Assembly: GCF_002894645.1 (NCBI RefSeq)
Contig: NZ_NCQY01000004.1
Span: forward strand, 1-64,000
DNA from: Salinibacter altiplanensis
GTDB lineage: Bacteria > Bacteroidota > Rhodothermia > Rhodothermales > Salinibacteraceae
DNA: 64,000 nucleotides
Reading direction: 5' to 3'
The translations under genes and the position numbers were made by a program. The notes beneath the pieces were generated by a model. It was given only the letters and a program-made list of their open reading frames with translations. It searched no databases and had not been told where the DNA came from. Positions 36,917-47,264 of this stretch are shown one piece after another. The first letter of the stretch is position 1. The number at the start of each line of letters is the position of its first letter.

Positions 36917-39900
36917 CTAGACCTCAAGCTCTCGGGCCTCTTCGACAATCACGTACGTTTCGAGCTCGTCACCGGCCTTCAAGTCGTCGAAGTTTTCGAT
37001 CGAGAGTCCGCACTCATACCCGCTTTGGACATCGTTGACATCTTCCTCAAAGCGTTTGAGCGAACTGATGTCCCCTTCGTATTGCACCACACCCTCCCGC
37101 ACGAGACGGACCTTGTGGTTGCGCCCCACAGTGCCCTCGTTGACGTAGCAGCCCGCCACCGTACCCACGTCGGGCACACTGAAGGTGTCCCGAACCTCGG
37201 CGCGGCCCTTCGTCTCTTCGCGGCGCTCGGGGGAGAGCAATCCCTCAAGGGCATCATGGACGTCTTCGATGGCTGCGTAGATCACCGAGTAGGTCCGGAT
37301 GTCGACGTCTTCACGCTGGGAGGCGTCGCGAGCTCCCGACGTGGGACGGACCTGAAAGCCGAGAATGATGGCGTCGGACGCACGGGCCAGCATCACATCG
37401 CTCTCGGTAATGGCCCCCACACCACTGTGAATTACGTTGACAGCGACCTCGTCGGTCTTCAACTTCAGAAGGGCGTCGGAGAGCGCCTCAACGGAGCCGC
37501 CCACATCGGCCTTTATGATGAGGTTAAGTTCGTGGAACTCGCCCTCAGCCATCTGGCGGCTCACCTGATCGAGCGAGACCTGACTCTGTCGCCGGAGCTC
37601 TTGTTCGCGGTGAATCCGCTGGCGCTCCTGGGCCACGTCCCGGGCCTCCCCCTCGTCGTCCATGACGACAAACTGGTCCCCCACTTCGGGAGAGCCATCG
37701 CACCCGAGGACAAGGGCAGGCTGGGACGGCCCCACCGACTCGATGCGCTTGTCTCGCTCATTGAACATAGCACGGACGCTCCCGCTGTGGATTCCGGCGA
37801 GGAAAGGATCGCCCGTTTCGAGGGTGCCGTTCTGCACGAGAACGGTGATGACGTTTCCACGCCCCTTCTCCAGCCGACTCTCGATGATGACGCCAGAGGC
37901 CTCCCGGTTAGGGTTGGCCTTCAGCTCCATAATCTCGGACTGCAGAAGCACCTTGTCCAGCAACTCGTTGATGCCATCTCCTGTCATGGCGGACACCTCA
38001 GCGGCCTGCACATCGCCGCCGTACTCCTCCACGAGCACATTTTGCTCGGCGAGCTCGGCCCGCACCTTCTCGGCGTCCGCCTCGCGCTTGTCCATCTTGT
38101 TGATGGCAACCACAATGGGCACGTCGGCGGCCTGAGCGTGGTTGATGGCCTCCTTCGTTCGCGGCATCACCGAATCGTCGGCGGCCACGACCAGGATTAC
38201 AATGTCGGTGGCCTTAGCACCACGGGCCCGCATCGCGGTGAATGCCTCGTGGCCCGGGGTGTCGAGGAACGCAATGGCCTCGTTGTCATGATCGGTAAGC
38301 TCCACGTAGTGGGCCCCTACGTGCTGCGTGATGCCCCCTTCTTCTCCAGCCACCACATTGGCGTTTCGGACGTAGTCGAGCAATGAGGTCTTGCCGTGGT
38401 CGACGTGTCCCATCACGGTAACGACCGGGGCGCGCGGCTCGAGGTCTTCCGGGTCGTCCTCCTCTACCTCGACGGCCTGCGTGTCTCGCTCCGCGACGAA
38501 TTCGACCTCGTAGCCGTACTCGTCGGCCACAAACTCGATCGTCTCTGTGTCGAGCCGCTGGTTGATCGACACCATCATCCCCGCGTCGAACAGCGCGTCG
38601 ATGACATCGCTGACGGGCTCCCCGATTAGATTTGCAAGCTCACCGGTCGTGACAAACTCCGTCACCTCAAGGATATTCTCCTGCTCACGCTTGCGCTCTC
38701 GACGGCGCTCGCGCTCCTCTTCGTGTCGCTTGCGGCGACGACGACGGCGACGCTGGCGCTCGCGGCTGGCGCCCTGCTCCAGCTCCTGCAACGTCTCCTG
38801 CAACGTCTGCTCGATGTCTTCCTCGTCGGGCCCCCCTCCGCCCTTCTTCTTGTTCTTGCTCTTTTTCTTTTTCTTCTGCCTCTTCTTTTTCTTCTGCCTC
38901 TTCTTTTTCTTCTTTTCTTTCTCTTTTTTCTTGCGCTTGCGCTTGCGCTCGGGGCGCTGAAGCTGATCGCTGTCCATCTTGCCAACTACACTGGGCCCCT
39001 TGAGGCGATAGCGCCCGGCCTTCAGCGTTTCCTCCTCTTCTTCCGCGTCGTCGTCCGCGTCGTCGTCCGCCGCATCAGCCGATTCTTCCGCCGGGGCCTC
39101 CGCCTCGGTCGTGTCGGCATCTCCGTCTTCCGCCTCCACAGATGCCTCCGGGGCCTCCGCGTCATCCTCCGGGACAGAGTCCTCCACTGCTTCGGCCGAG
39201 GAGGCATCCTCTTCGGACACCGCTTCTTCAGCCTCTCCGGTTGATCCCTCCGGCTCTTCTTCGGTCGGTTCGGGCGCGGATGCGTCCGACTCGGGCACGG
39301 ACGCTTCGGCCTCAGCCTCTTCCGTGGTGTCCCCTTCGGCCTCTGTCGCCCCCTGCGCCTCTGCGTCCGCCCCTTCCTCTTCGACGCCTTCCTCGTCCCC
39401 CGCGGCCACTGCTTCAGGGGCCTGCTCTCCCTCTTCGTCGACCGGTGCTTCGTCGACCTTATCGGCCTCGTCAGCAGAGCCCGCCTTCTCGTCCGGCGAC
39501 GTGTCGCCCGACTCCGCCGCGTCGACGAGGCGCTCGGCAGGGTCGGTCTCATCGGAAGCTTCTTCGCCGAGGGCCTCCTCATCGGGGGCCTCCGGTTCCA
39601 CCTCCGCTGGCGCCTCCGCGTCCTGCACCGCTTCGTCATCCTGCGCGGCTGCCGGCTCTGCGTCCTCGGGCTCTGCGTCCTCCGGCTCGGCCTCGTCGGT
39701 GGTGGACTCCGGCTCAGCCTCCTGCTCCTCATCGAGAGTGGCGACCTCGTCTCGCTCGGGACCGCCGTCCTCGTCTCCTGAACGGAGCTCTCGGATGCGG
39801 GCCGCAACCTCGGCGTCGTCGGCGTACTCCTCCCGCAGGACGAGATACGCCTCTTCGTCGACAATTTTCGCATTGAGACCGGATCCGGAGAGGGCGTCTT

Positions 39901-40009
39901 CGTACCCTTCCTCCTCTAGAAACTCCACCACGCGGCCTTCGGAAACATTCAGTTCCCGAACGACCTGAAAGAGCTTCTTGTCTTGAAAGTCTTTCGTCTT
40001 GGTTGCCAT
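36917..40009 (-). CDS. infB: Translation initiation factor IF-2 with extreme charged linkers
   Basis: A 1030-aa GTPase that brings fMet-tRNA to the 30S. Order: an IF2-N module (about 10-45), a ~260-residue region composed mainly of Asp, Glu, Ala, Ser and Pro, then a lysine/arginine block at about 350-395 with long K/R/Q runs, a further Arg-rich helix, a second IF2-N module ([20 protein letters not shown]), the G domain ([30 protein letters not shown]) and domains II-IV. The usual length is about 900-1000. Confidence 0.96.
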   Translation of the reverse strand: MATKTKDFQDKKLFQVVRELNVSEGRVVEFLEEEGYEDALSGSGLNAKIVDEEAYLVLREEYADDAEVAARIRELRSGDEDGGPERDEVATLDEEQEAEPESTTDEAEPEDAEPEDAEPAAAQDDEAVQDAEAPAEVEPEAPDEEALGEEASDETDPAERLVDAAESGDTSPDEKAGSADEADKVDEAPVDEEGEQAPEAVAAGDEEGVEEEGADAEAQGATEAEGDTTEEAEAEASVPESDASAPEPTEEEPEGSTGEAEEAVSEEDASSAEAVEDSVPEDDAEAPEASVEAEDGDADTTEAEAPAEESADAADDDADDDAEEEEETLKAGRYRLKGPSVVGKMDSDQLQRPERKRKRKKKEKEKKKKKRQKKKKRQKKKKKSKNKKKGGGGPDEEDIEQTLQETLQELEQGASRERQRRRRRRRKRHEEERERRRERKREQENILEVTEFVTTGELANLIGEPVSDVIDALFDAGMMVSINQRLDTETIEFVADEYGYEVEFVAERDTQAVEVEEDDPEDLEPRAPVVTVMGHVDHGKTSLLDYVRNANVVAGEEGGITQHVGAHYVELTDHDNEAIAFLDTPGHEAFTAMRARGAKATDIVILVVAADDSVMPRTKEAINHAQAADVPIVVAINKMDKREADAEKVRAELAEQNVLVEEYGGDVQAAEVSAMTGDGINELLDKVLLQSEIMELKANPNREASGVIIESRLEKGRGNVITVLVQNGTLETGDPFLAGIHSGSVRAMFNERDKRIESVGPSQPALVLGCDGSPEVGDQFVVMDDEGEARDVAQERQRIHREQELRRQSQVSLDQVSRQMAEGEFHELNLIIKADVGGSVEALSDALLKLKTDEVAVNVIHSGVGAITESDVMLARASDAIILGFQVRPTSGARDASQREDVDIRTYSVIYAAIEDVHDALEGLLSPERREETKGRAEVRDTFSVPDVGTVAGCYVNEGTVGRNHKVRLVREGVVQYEGDISSLKRFEEDVNDVQSGYECGLSIENFDDLKAGDELETYVIVEEARELEV
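38862..38946. repeat. Lysine-codon repeat tract within infB
   Basis: The plus strand carries a purine-free run built from TTCTTT/TTCTGCCTC units, including two near-identical copies of a 24-bp block. In the infB frame (minus strand) this encodes alternating Lys, Arg and Gln. Its repeat nature makes length variation between strains likely. Confidence 0.7.
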
Positions 40010-40079
40010 ATGGCAATCGGTTGTTGCTCAGACTCACTACAAAAACGGCCGCCGATGTCATCCCCGACGGCATGGACAG

Positions 40080-41693
40080 CTAAGATCGAACCTCAGACTC
40101 TTCGGGGGTCGATTCCGCTTCCTGCTGGTCTTCGGAAGGGTTCTGGGTGCTCGGTTCCTGGTCGGGCTCGTCGTCGAGCTGGTCTTCCACGGGGGCATCT
40201 TCGTCGTCGGGGTCGGGTGCCTCCGTGGACGGGGCGCTCTCCGGGCCGTCTGCGTCCGACCCAGAATCCGCAGCAGCGGCTTCTGGGTCCCCATCGTCCG
40301 CATCACCCGAGGTCTTCGCGTCGGCAGACGCGGCGGCTTCGGCCGAGGCCTCGTTGGGGGAGGTGCCGTCGTCGGCGTCGGTCGCCCCCGCCGTCTGCAC
40401 CGCCTCCACTGTGAACCGCCCCTGACGAATTGACTCAATAATGCCCGGCCCTTTTTCAAATTCCGTTTCGATAATCTCCATCACCTGTTCGGCAACGTCG
40501 CGGTCGAGGTCGGCCCGTCGGGCCAGAGCGTCCGGCGACAACTCGAGTACGGCCTTCCCGGTATCGCACCCAATTCGCTTGAGTTTGCCGATGGTCTCCT
40601 GTGTAAGCTCGTCCCCAAACTGCTCGATGTCAATGTCTTCCTCGTCCGCCGGAATTTCGCGGTAGACGTCAATCTCGTAGCTGGTCAGCTCTGAGGCAAG
40701 CTTGATGTTCACGCCGCGTTTGCCGATCGCTTGGCTGACCTCATCGGCCGGCACCTCCACACGGGCCCGCGGGGCGTCTTCTTCTTGATTCAGGGAAACG
40801 TTCGTCGGCTCAGCCGGGGACAACGCCCGAGAGATAAGCTCCTGGGGATCGTCGGACCACTGCATCACGTCGATGTTTTCGTCGGAGAGCTCCCGGACGA
40901 TGGCATTAATCCGGACGCCCTTCACACCCACACACGCGCCCACGGGATCCACCTTTTCGTCGTGGCTCTCCACCGCCACCTTGGCGCGATCCCCAGGAAT
41001 CCGAGCCACCTTCTTGACCTCAACGATTCCGTCGTGCACCTCCGGCACCTCTACCTCAAAGAGACGCTCCATGAAGATCGGCGAGGTACGGCTCACGACT
41101 ACCTGCGGGTCACTTCCAGCGTCGCGCCGGACCTCCTTGACCACAGCACGGAGCATGTTGCCCTTCCGGTAGTGGTCCCCCGGGACCTGTTCGTCGCGGG
41201 GCAACGCAAGCTCAGTGTCCTCGTGCATCAGAAGCGTCTCGTGGCGACGGACCTGGTAGATTTCCCCGACGACAATTTCGCCGATGAGCTCCGTGTATTT
41301 CTGGTAGACCTGTTCTTTCTCAATGTCACGGATCCGCTGACGAAAGGTCTGGCGTGCGGTCATGACGGCCCGGCGCCCAAACTCACTGACATCGAGCCCG
41401 CCGGCTACCTCATCGCCAACCGCAAACCCATCGTCAATCTCCTGGGCTTCGGACTCTTTGATCTGGGTCACCGGATCCTCAACCTCCCAGTTCCCAACGA
41501 CCTCTTGAATGTGGAGGATCTGAATGTCTCCCTGCTTCGGATTGAAGATAATTTCGAAGGCCTCGTCCGACCCGTACCGCTTGCGAAGCATCGCGCGGAA
41601 TACATCCTCGACGATGATCTGCAGGGTGTCCCGGTCCATGTCTTTGGACCGGGCAATTTCCCCAAATGAGGAGATCAGGTCTTCGCTTCGCAT
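40080..41693 (-). CDS. nusA: Transcription termination/antitermination factor NusA
   Basis: A 537-aa RNA-polymerase-binding factor. The N-terminal domain (MRSEDLISSFGEIARSKDM ... IVEDVFRAMLRKRYG), S1 domain, and two KH domains (VGACVGVKGVRINAIVRELSDENIDV, AIGKRGVNIKLASELTSYEIDV) are complete. A helical AR-like module follows. The last ~110 residues are an Asp/Glu/Ala/Ser-rich low-complexity tail, resembling halophile acidic extensions. Order rimP, nusA, infB is standard. Confidence 0.96.
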   Translation of the reverse strand: MRSEDLISSFGEIARSKDMDRDTLQIIVEDVFRAMLRKRYGSDEAFEIIFNPKQGDIQILHIQEVVGNWEVEDPVTQIKESEAQEIDDGFAVGDEVAGGLDVSEFGRRAVMTARQTFRQRIRDIEKEQVYQKYTELIGEIVVGEIYQVRRHETLLMHEDTELALPRDEQVPGDHYRKGNMLRAVVKEVRRDAGSDPQVVVSRTSPIFMERLFEVEVPEVHDGIVEVKKVARIPGDRAKVAVESHDEKVDPVGACVGVKGVRINAIVRELSDENIDVMQWSDDPQELISRALSPAEPTNVSLNQEEDAPRARVEVPADEVSQAIGKRGVNIKLASELTSYEIDVYREIPADEEDIDIEQFGDELTQETIGKLKRIGCDTGKAVLELSPDALARRADLDRDVAEQVMEIIETEFEKGPGIIESIRQGRFTVEAVQTAGATDADDGTSPNEASAEAAASADAKTSGDADDGDPEAAAADSGSDADGPESAPSTEAPDPDDEDAPVEDQLDDEPDQEPSTQNPSEDQQEAESTPEESEVRS

Positions 41694-41755
41694 AATCCGT
41701 CTCGTCCTGTGAAGAAGTAAGTCCGCGTAGCCCGCCGCATCCGTCCCATCGCCCT

Positions 41756-42223
41756 TCACCAGGGCAGCTCAATTCGTGCTTGTGTAATTGCCGTGTATGA
41801 CAGTTGAAGGCGCTCCCTTGAGGGGAGCTGAAGCTCAATTTCCTCGTTGTCCGCGTCCGCCAGACCCCCCACCACGATCTCCTCATTGCCGTTGGCTTCA
41901 AAGCGTACACGCAAGGTGCGTCCAACGTTCTTCCGATACTGCGCCGGCATCGTCAAAGGACGCTTAATCCCGGGCGAGGAGAGCTCCAGCTTGTAGCTTC
42001 CGTCCACCACGTCCTCCACATCAAGCAGAAACCCAACTTCCTTGCTAATAAGGGCAAGATCGTCGTGGCCTACGTCGTCTTCGGAATCGATGTAGACCTC
42101 CACAACTCGCGTGCCCTTGTGCCCTCGCACCTCCACGTCCACCAGAAAGTAGTCGGTTCCAACGATAACCTCTTCGGTCAATCCGGAAACCCGATCGGCA
42201 AGGCGTTGCTGCGTTGGATTCAC
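41756..42223 (-). CDS. rimP: Ribosome maturation factor RimP
   Basis: A 155-aa protein needed for 30S assembly. The motifs VEVRGHKGTRVVEVYIDSE, VGFLLDVEDVVDGSYKLELSSPGIKRPL and the C-terminal SH3-like domain (VRFEANGNEEIVVG, ISYTAITQARIELPW-like end) are typical. The start is uncertain: GTG 42223 is the best fit by length, with TTG 42238 as an alternative; neither has an SD. It is the first gene of the nusA-infB cluster. Confidence 0.85.
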   Translation of the reverse strand: MNPTQQRLADRVSGLTEEVIVGTDYFLVDVEVRGHKGTRVVEVYIDSEDDVGHDDLALISKEVGFLLDVEDVVDGSYKLELSSPGIKRPLTMPAQYRKNVGRTLRVRFEANGNEEIVVGGLADADNEEIELQLPSRERLQLSYTAITQARIELPW

Positions 42224-42530
42224 AACTGTGATCGTCAAGTGTCCAGAAGCACCTAGTGCAAAAAAGCGTCCGGCCCGACAGGCGGGACGAACGCCGCGTG
42301 CGACCCAGGCACTGAGCCGCCTTTCCCCCTTCAGATGCCCACGGGAAGAAGCACAGCCGGGCATCAGCACAAAAGTACAAAAAGGTGGCATCGGAGGCCA
42401 CCCTGTTGTACCTTCGTTTTCAGCGAACCACGAAGTCATGCGTGTCGCACCGCTGCAACGTCCGCCCTCATCCGATGTTTCTGTACATCCGTTGGATCCA
42501 TCCCCATGATCGGCCCACATGTTTCCTCTC
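42224..42530. promoter_or_regulatory. rimP promoter region and prfB 3' region
   Basis: 307 bp between prfB and rimP, both minus strand, with no gene. It contains the prfB terminator (next entry) and, downstream of it, the region that must hold the promoter of the rimP-to-pnp cluster. A perfect 7-bp inverted repeat (GATGCCC / GGGCATC, 18-base loop) lies near 42333-42363. Promoter boxes could not be fixed. Confidence 0.4.
42379..42402 (-). terminator. Terminator downstream of prfB
   Basis: A minus-strand hairpin with arms GGTGGC (42402-42397) and GCCACC (42389-42384), loop of seven, followed by TTTTTGTACTTTT. A clear intrinsic terminator about 130 bp after the prfB stop. Confidence 0.7.
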
Positions 42531-43668
42531 CTACACCGGTGATGTATCCCGGTCTTTCTTTCCCTTCAGCAGGTAGGCTTTGATAAATGGATTCAATTTG
42601 CCCTCCAGCACAGCCTCGGCATCGGTCCGCTTGGTCTCCGTCCGGTGATCATTTACCATTGTGTAAGGGTGCAGCACATACGAGCGAATCTGACTCCCCC
42701 ACTCAATGCTCTTTTTTGAATCTTCGAGTCGTTCCTTTTCCTCTTCCTTGAGCTGCCGCTCTGCCTGGTAGATACGGCTCTTGAGCATCTCACGTGCCCG
42801 ACGACGGTTCTTGTGCTGGCTCCGTTCCTGGGTGCATGCGGCGCGAACCGTCGTTTCGTCTCCGTTGGACAGGGTGCCCGTCCAGATGAGCCGCACCCCC
42901 GTTTCCACCTTGTTGACGTGCTGCCCTCCCTTCCCCCCGGACCGAAAGGTCTGCAGCTCGATTTCCCCATCGCCGAGATTGACGTCAATGCCATCGTCGA
43001 CCTCGGGGTAGACGAAGACGCTCGCGAACGAGGTATGGCGGCGGCTATCGGCGTCGAAGGGCGAAATGCGGACCAGCCGGTGGACACCGGTCTCGCTCTT
43101 CAGTCGGCCATAGGCGTAGGTGCCCTGCACATTCAGGGTCGCACTCTTGATGCCGGCCTCTTCTCCGGACTGCTGATGAACGAGCTCCACCTCGCAGTCC
43201 TGCTCTTCGGCCCAGCGCATGTACATGCGGAGCAGCATCTCGGCCCAGTCCTGGCTTTCGGTGCCTCCGGCCCCCGGGTTAATCTCAAGAATGGCGTTCC
43301 GCTCATCGTCGGGATCATCGAGGAGGCTCTCCAGCTCGAGCCGGTCGAGCTTCTTTTCGAGCCGTCCGGCCTCCGCGGCAATTTCGTCCGACATGTCTTC
43401 CCCCTCTTCTTCAGAGAGAAGCTGGAGCGTCTCGATGTCTTCGGCCTGCTCCTTCACGTCCTCCCAGGCCTCGATCCACTCTTCTTCCCGGGCGATTCGT
43501 TTTTCAATCTCACGGGCCCGATCCGGATCGTCCCAAAAGTCGGGATCCATCCGCTCCTGGTTCAGCTCCTCTACGGTCATGCGGCGACCGTCTACGTCAA
43601 AGATAGCCCCCGAGCGCCTCGACGCGCTCAGCTAGCTGTTCGAGGTCTTCGTCCGAGTACGACTTCAT
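42531..43668 (-). CDS. prfB: Peptide chain release factor 2 with programmed +1 frameshift
   Basis: RF2, which reads UGA and UAA. The gene is in two overlapping frames: a 23-codon first part from ATG 43668 to an in-frame TGA at 43597-43599, and the main frame from GAC 43598 to 42531. The junction reads GGGGGC TAT CTT TGA C, the classical RF2 autoregulatory site. Skipping one base after CTT gives a 378-aa protein. The main part has the GGQ loop (SGGKGGQHVN) and the stop-codon recognition region. An annotation that begins at the internal ATG 43580 would miss 29 residues. Confidence 0.95.
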
Positions 43669-43777
43669 GATCGGGGAAGAGGAATTTGACGAGAATGTAG
43701 ACTAGAGGTGAGTCCGATTGCCTGTAGAAACCGGGGCCCGAGGAGGGATGTTTCTCCGGGCCGAGCACACCAGGCCC

Positions 43778-44980
43778 TCAGGACAGGTGCCGCGACACGA
43801 ACCGGTCGATCCGGGTGAGCGCCTCCTTGATGTCATCCAGGCCGGTGGCGTAGGAGCACCGCACATACCCTTCGCCGCTCGGGCCAAAGGCCGTTCCAGG
43901 GACGCACGCCACTTTTTCTTCTTCCAAGAGACGCTGGGCAAACGCCTCCGACGTCATTCCTGTAGGCGTGATGTCAGGAAAGCAGTAGAAGGCCCCCTCC
44001 GGCTCAAAGGTAGGGAGGCCCGCGTCGTTCAGGCCCGACACGATGGTGCGGCGGCGCTCGTCGTAGCTCTGCCGCATTGTCTCTACGTCTCCCTGGGCGT
44101 CGCGCAACGCGGCAATGGCCCCCTCTTGGGCCATCGTCGGCGCGCTCATAATCATGTACTGGTGCACCTTGTGCATCGCCTGCAAGAGCGGTTCCGGCGC
44201 ACAGGCAAACCCGATGCGCCATCCCGTCATCGCGTAGTTCTTCGAGAAGCCGCCCAACAGCACCGTCCGTTCGCGCAGTCCGTCAACGGTGGGGACGCAC
44301 ACGTGCCCCCGGTCATGGGCCGTGCCGTAGATAAGCTGGTCGTAGATCTCATCGGAGACAACCAGCAGGTCATGATCGACCACGAGCTGGGCAATCTCTT
44401 GGAGCGTGTCGCGCCGCAGGACCGCCCCGGTCGGATTGTTCGGATACCCAAGGAAGAGCACCTTGGACTGGTCGCTAAGGTGCGGCTCAATGTCGGCGGC
44501 CGTCACCTGAAAGTCGTTCTCCACATGGGTCGGGACGTGCACCACCTCGCCCCCTGCAAACCGGGCGGACGGCCCGTAGGATACGAAGCAGGGCTCGGGG
44601 ATCAGCACCTCGTCCCCCGGATCGAGAAGGGCTTGCATGGCCAGCTGCATCGCCTCGCTGCACCCCACGGTGGTGACAATCTCGCTCCCTGGGTCGTACG
44701 AGAGACCATGCCGCTCCTCGTAGTCCTCCGCGATCAGCGCGCGAAGTTCTTCCATACCGGCATTGGCGGTGTAGTTGGTGCGTCCATTCTCCAGCGCATC
44801 GATGCCGGCCTCCAGCGCCGGGTCCGGCGAGCCAAAGTCCGGCTCTCCGATCCCAAGCGAAATGACATTGTCCATCGTGGCGGCGATGTCGAAGAACCGG
44901 CGGATGCCGCTCGGGGGCGTCTCGCGGACCCGTTCCGAGACGTATGAATCGAGATCAGGGACGGTGGCAGGGGCGGCCAT
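43778..44980 (-). CDS. Class I/II pyridoxal-phosphate aminotransferase
   Basis: A 400-aa fold-type I PLP enzyme. The PLP-binding lysine is K247 in GGFSKNYAMTGWRIGF; the PNNPTGAV motif and ISLGIGEPDFGSP N-terminal signature are typical of aspartate/aromatic-type aminotransferases (AspC/PatA-like family). Substrate not determined. The start is ATG 44980; the open frame upstream to 45118 is unconserved. It is divergent from the aldehyde dehydrogenase gene. Confidence 0.9.
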   Translation of the reverse strand: MAAPATVPDLDSYVSERVRETPPSGIRRFFDIAATMDNVISLGIGEPDFGSPDPALEAGIDALENGRTNYTANAGMEELRALIAEDYEERHGLSYDPGSEIVTTVGCSEAMQLAMQALLDPGDEVLIPEPCFVSYGPSARFAGGEVVHVPTHVENDFQVTAADIEPHLSDQSKVLFLGYPNNPTGAVLRRDTLQEIAQLVVDHDLLVVSDEIYDQLIYGTAHDRGHVCVPTVDGLRERTVLLGGFSKNYAMTGWRIGFACAPEPLLQAMHKVHQYMIMSAPTMAQEGAIAALRDAQGDVETMRQSYDERRRTIVSGLNDAGLPTFEPEGAFYCFPDITPTGMTSEAFAQRLLEEEKVACVPGTAFGPSGEGYVRCSYATGLDDIKEALTRIDRFVSRHLS

Positions 44981-45169
44981 GGGAGTCAGTTGCGGGTGTA
45001 GGGCGAAGTGGACAGTGGGCACAGACACGTACTTCGTCCCTACCGGGAGGTTCGGGGGGCTCTTCCGTGATAGCAGTCGAAGGTCTCGTGCCGAGTTGTA
45101 TTTTGAAGGTCTCGGCACCTAGGTTTGAGAAGGCACTTTCCTCTCCAAATTGTCTCTTTTGTTTCTGGT

Positions 45170-46657
45170 ATGCCCGACACATTCGAAAATTACATCGGCG
45201 GCCGTTGGACCGGCGCCGCCTCCCAGGCCACCTTCGACAACCGGAACCCCGCCGATCCCAGCGATCACATCGGCCAGTTTCCGGATTCCGCCCCTTCCGA
45301 CGTCGACGCCGCCGCACAGGCGGCTCGTGACGCCTTTTCGGACTGGCGCAGCACCCCCGCCCCCAACCGCGGAAAAATTCTAAAAGCGTCCGGCGATCTG
45401 CTCACGGAGCGCAAGGACGACATCGCCCGTTCGATGACCCGCGAGATGGGCAAGCCCTTCTTCGAAACGAAGGGGGACGTGCAGGAGGCGATCGACACGG
45501 CCTACTACGCAGCCAGTGAGGCGCGACGGCTGTTCGGCACCACGGTCCCGAGTGAGCTGCCCGACAAGATGAACATGACGATCCGCCGACCGCTCGGGGT
45601 GTGCGGCATCATCACGGCCTGGAACTTCCCCGTCGCCGTGCCCTCGTGGAAAATTTTCCCCGCCCTTGCCGCCGGCAACACCATCGTCTTCAAGCCGAGC
45701 GAGGACGCCCCACACAGCGGCCTTCGCTTCGTACAGACGCTGATCGACGCGGGGATTCCGGAGGGCGTCATCAACGTCGTGCATGGCGCGGACGAGGCAG
45801 GGCAGGCACTCGTGGAGCATCCGGAGGTCGATGCCCTCGGCTTCACCGGGTCCTACGAGGTGGGCACCGCGATCGCCGAGACCTGCGGCCGCCTCAACAA
45901 ACCGGTGTCGCTGGAGATGGGCGGCAAAAACCCGATGATCGTGATGGACGACGCAGACCTCGATCTTGCGCTGGAGGGGGCCATTTGGGGCGCATACGGA
46001 ACCACGGGGCAGCGCTGCACGGCCACCAGCCGCCTTATCTGTCACAAGGCGGTCCACGACGAGCTCGTGGACATGATTCGGGACGAGGCGGAGACGCTCG
46101 TCCTCGGGGACGGCAACGACGCGAACACCGACGTGGGGCCCCTCATCAATCAGGCCGCCGCGGAGGAGGTCCACCGGTACGTCGAGATCGGACAGGAGGA
46201 AGGGGCCACCCTGGAGATGGGCGGCGCCCCCGCTTCGGTGGATGGTCTCGACGGTCACTTTTACACCCCCACCCTCTTTACGGACGTGACCCCGGAGATG
46301 ACAATCGCCCAGGAAGAAATCTTCGGGCCGGTGCTCGCGACGTTCGAGGTGGAGTCCTACGACGAGGCCGTCGCGGTGGCCAACGACACCCAGTACGGGC
46401 TCTCCTCCTCCATCTACACCCAGGACGTGAACAACAGCTTCCGGGCAATGCGGGACCTTGAGGCCGGCATTACGTACGTCAACGGCCCTACAATCGGGGC
46501 CGAGGCGCACATGCCATTCGGGGGGGTGAAAGACACCGGCAATGGGCAGCGGGATGGGGGCTACGCAGCCTTCGAGTTCTGGACGGAGCACAAAACCCTC
46601 TACGTCGACTACTCCGGGCAACTACAAAAGGCCCAGATGGACTCGGTGGAAGACTAA
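45170..46657 (+). CDS. NAD(P)-dependent aldehyde dehydrogenase
   Basis: A 495-aa ALDH-superfamily enzyme that oxidises aldehydes to acids. The general base is E249 in [10 protein letters not shown] and the nucleophile is C283 in GQRCTATS. The N-terminal [10 protein letters not shown] and the C-terminal [14 protein letters not shown] are typical of the broad-specificity/succinic-semialdehyde or alpha-ketoglutaric-semialdehyde branch. Substrate not determined. It ends in a strong terminator. Confidence 0.92.
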   Translation: MPDTFENYIGGRWTGAASQATFDNRNPADPSDHIGQFPDSAPSDVDAAAQAARDAFSDWRSTPAPNRGKILKASGDLLTERKDDIARSMTREMGKPFFETKGDVQEAIDTAYYAASEARRLFGTTVPSELPDKMNMTIRRPLGVCGIITAWNFPVAVPSWKIFPALAAGNTIVFKPSEDAPHSGLRFVQTLIDAGIPEGVINVVHGADEAGQALVEHPEVDALGFTGSYEVGTAIAETCGRLNKPVSLEMGGKNPMIVMDDADLDLALEGAIWGAYGTTGQRCTATSRLICHKAVHDELVDMIRDEAETLVLGDGNDANTDVGPLINQAAAEEVHRYVEIGQEEGATLEMGGAPASVDGLDGHFYTPTLFTDVTPEMTIAQEEIFGPVLATFEVESYDEAVAVANDTQYGLSSSIYTQDVNNSFRAMRDLEAGITYVNGPTIGAEAHMPFGGVKDTGNGQRDGGYAAFEFWTEHKTLYVDYSGQLQKAQMDSVED

Positions 46658-46687
46658 ACGGGCGTGGGCACTTTTTTGGCTTCCCCT

Positions 46688-46737
46688 CTGCAATGCGGGT
46701 GGTGATGCATGCCATCACCACCCGTTTTGTATTGCAG
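46688..46737 (+). terminator. Terminator of the aldehyde dehydrogenase gene
   Basis: An inner stem with arms at 46697-46707 and 46713-46723 (GGGTGGTGATG / CATCACCACCC) is followed by GTTTTGTATT. An outer pair CTGCAAT (46688-46694) and ATTGCAG (46731-46737) extends the palindrome across the T tract. Clear plus-strand terminator. Confidence 0.75.
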
Positions 46738-46776
46738 AAACGGAGAGACACCACATGTGAGAGATGTCTCCGTCGG

Positions 46777-47085
46777 CTACTCGCCGTTCCGGAGGTACTC
46801 GTCGTTTTCCCGGGCCCGAACGACCGCCTTGTAGCTCTCGTCCTCCTGCTGCGCCGAGCGCACGATGACATTTTCTTTGCCGAAGCGGCGGTACAAGAGG
46901 TTGCGGAGGTTCTGAATATCGTTCTGCTCAAGATCCGAGAGAACAATTGCCTCCTCATCCCCAACCTCGCCCCACTTCTGCGCAATGGGCTCGTACTTGG
47001 ACGTACGGCCTCGTCCCCCGCTGGCGCCGAGTTCACGCTCGGCATCTTCCTGGTCCATGACTTCCATTTGAAAATCTGCGCTCAT
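46777..47085 (-). CDS. Conserved-looking small acidic protein, 102 aa
   Basis: A soluble 102-aa protein with many Glu/Asp residues. The core (GRTSKYEPIAQKWGEVGDEEAIVL ... NLRNLLYRRFGKENVIVRSAQQ) has the pattern of short 'K-Y-x-P/E...G-E-a-x-x-l' proteins also common in phages and some bacteria, which are often nucleic-acid-associated. I do not recognise a named family. It sits on its own in an AT-richer stretch, ending 40 bp from the ALDH terminator. Confidence 0.65.
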   Translation of the reverse strand: MSADFQMEVMDQEDAERELGASGGRGRTSKYEPIAQKWGEVGDEEAIVLSDLEQNDIQNLRNLLYRRFGKENVIVRSAQQEDESYKAVVRARENDEYLRNGE

Positions 47086-47264
47086 AATTCAAGATATAGT
47101 CGTTACTGAGATTCGCATGTGCACAGAATTTAAAACCAAAGACATGGTTCCCCTTTTCGTTCAGCTTCATTTAATGTCTATCTCTACCATCCCGAATATA
47201 AACATACTTCATTGTACTCATCGGTGAGCCTAGGTGCAGGCTCAGTATTTCCTCAAGGTATGAC

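Noticed and set aside
39022-39873. Arg/Pro-rich frames overlapping the acidic part of infB
   Set aside because: Shadows of Glu/Asp/Ala-rich codons in other frames; simple composition and no start or motif.
42273-42300. Possible hairpin upstream of rimP as a terminator or attenuator
   Set aside because: The GC-rich arms pair imperfectly and no T tract follows in the right place; I leave it as part of the leader region.
47225-47244. TGAGCC/GGCTCA hairpin after the 114-aa gene as a terminator
   Set aside because: It lies in the right place for a minus-strand terminator but no U tract follows on that strand.
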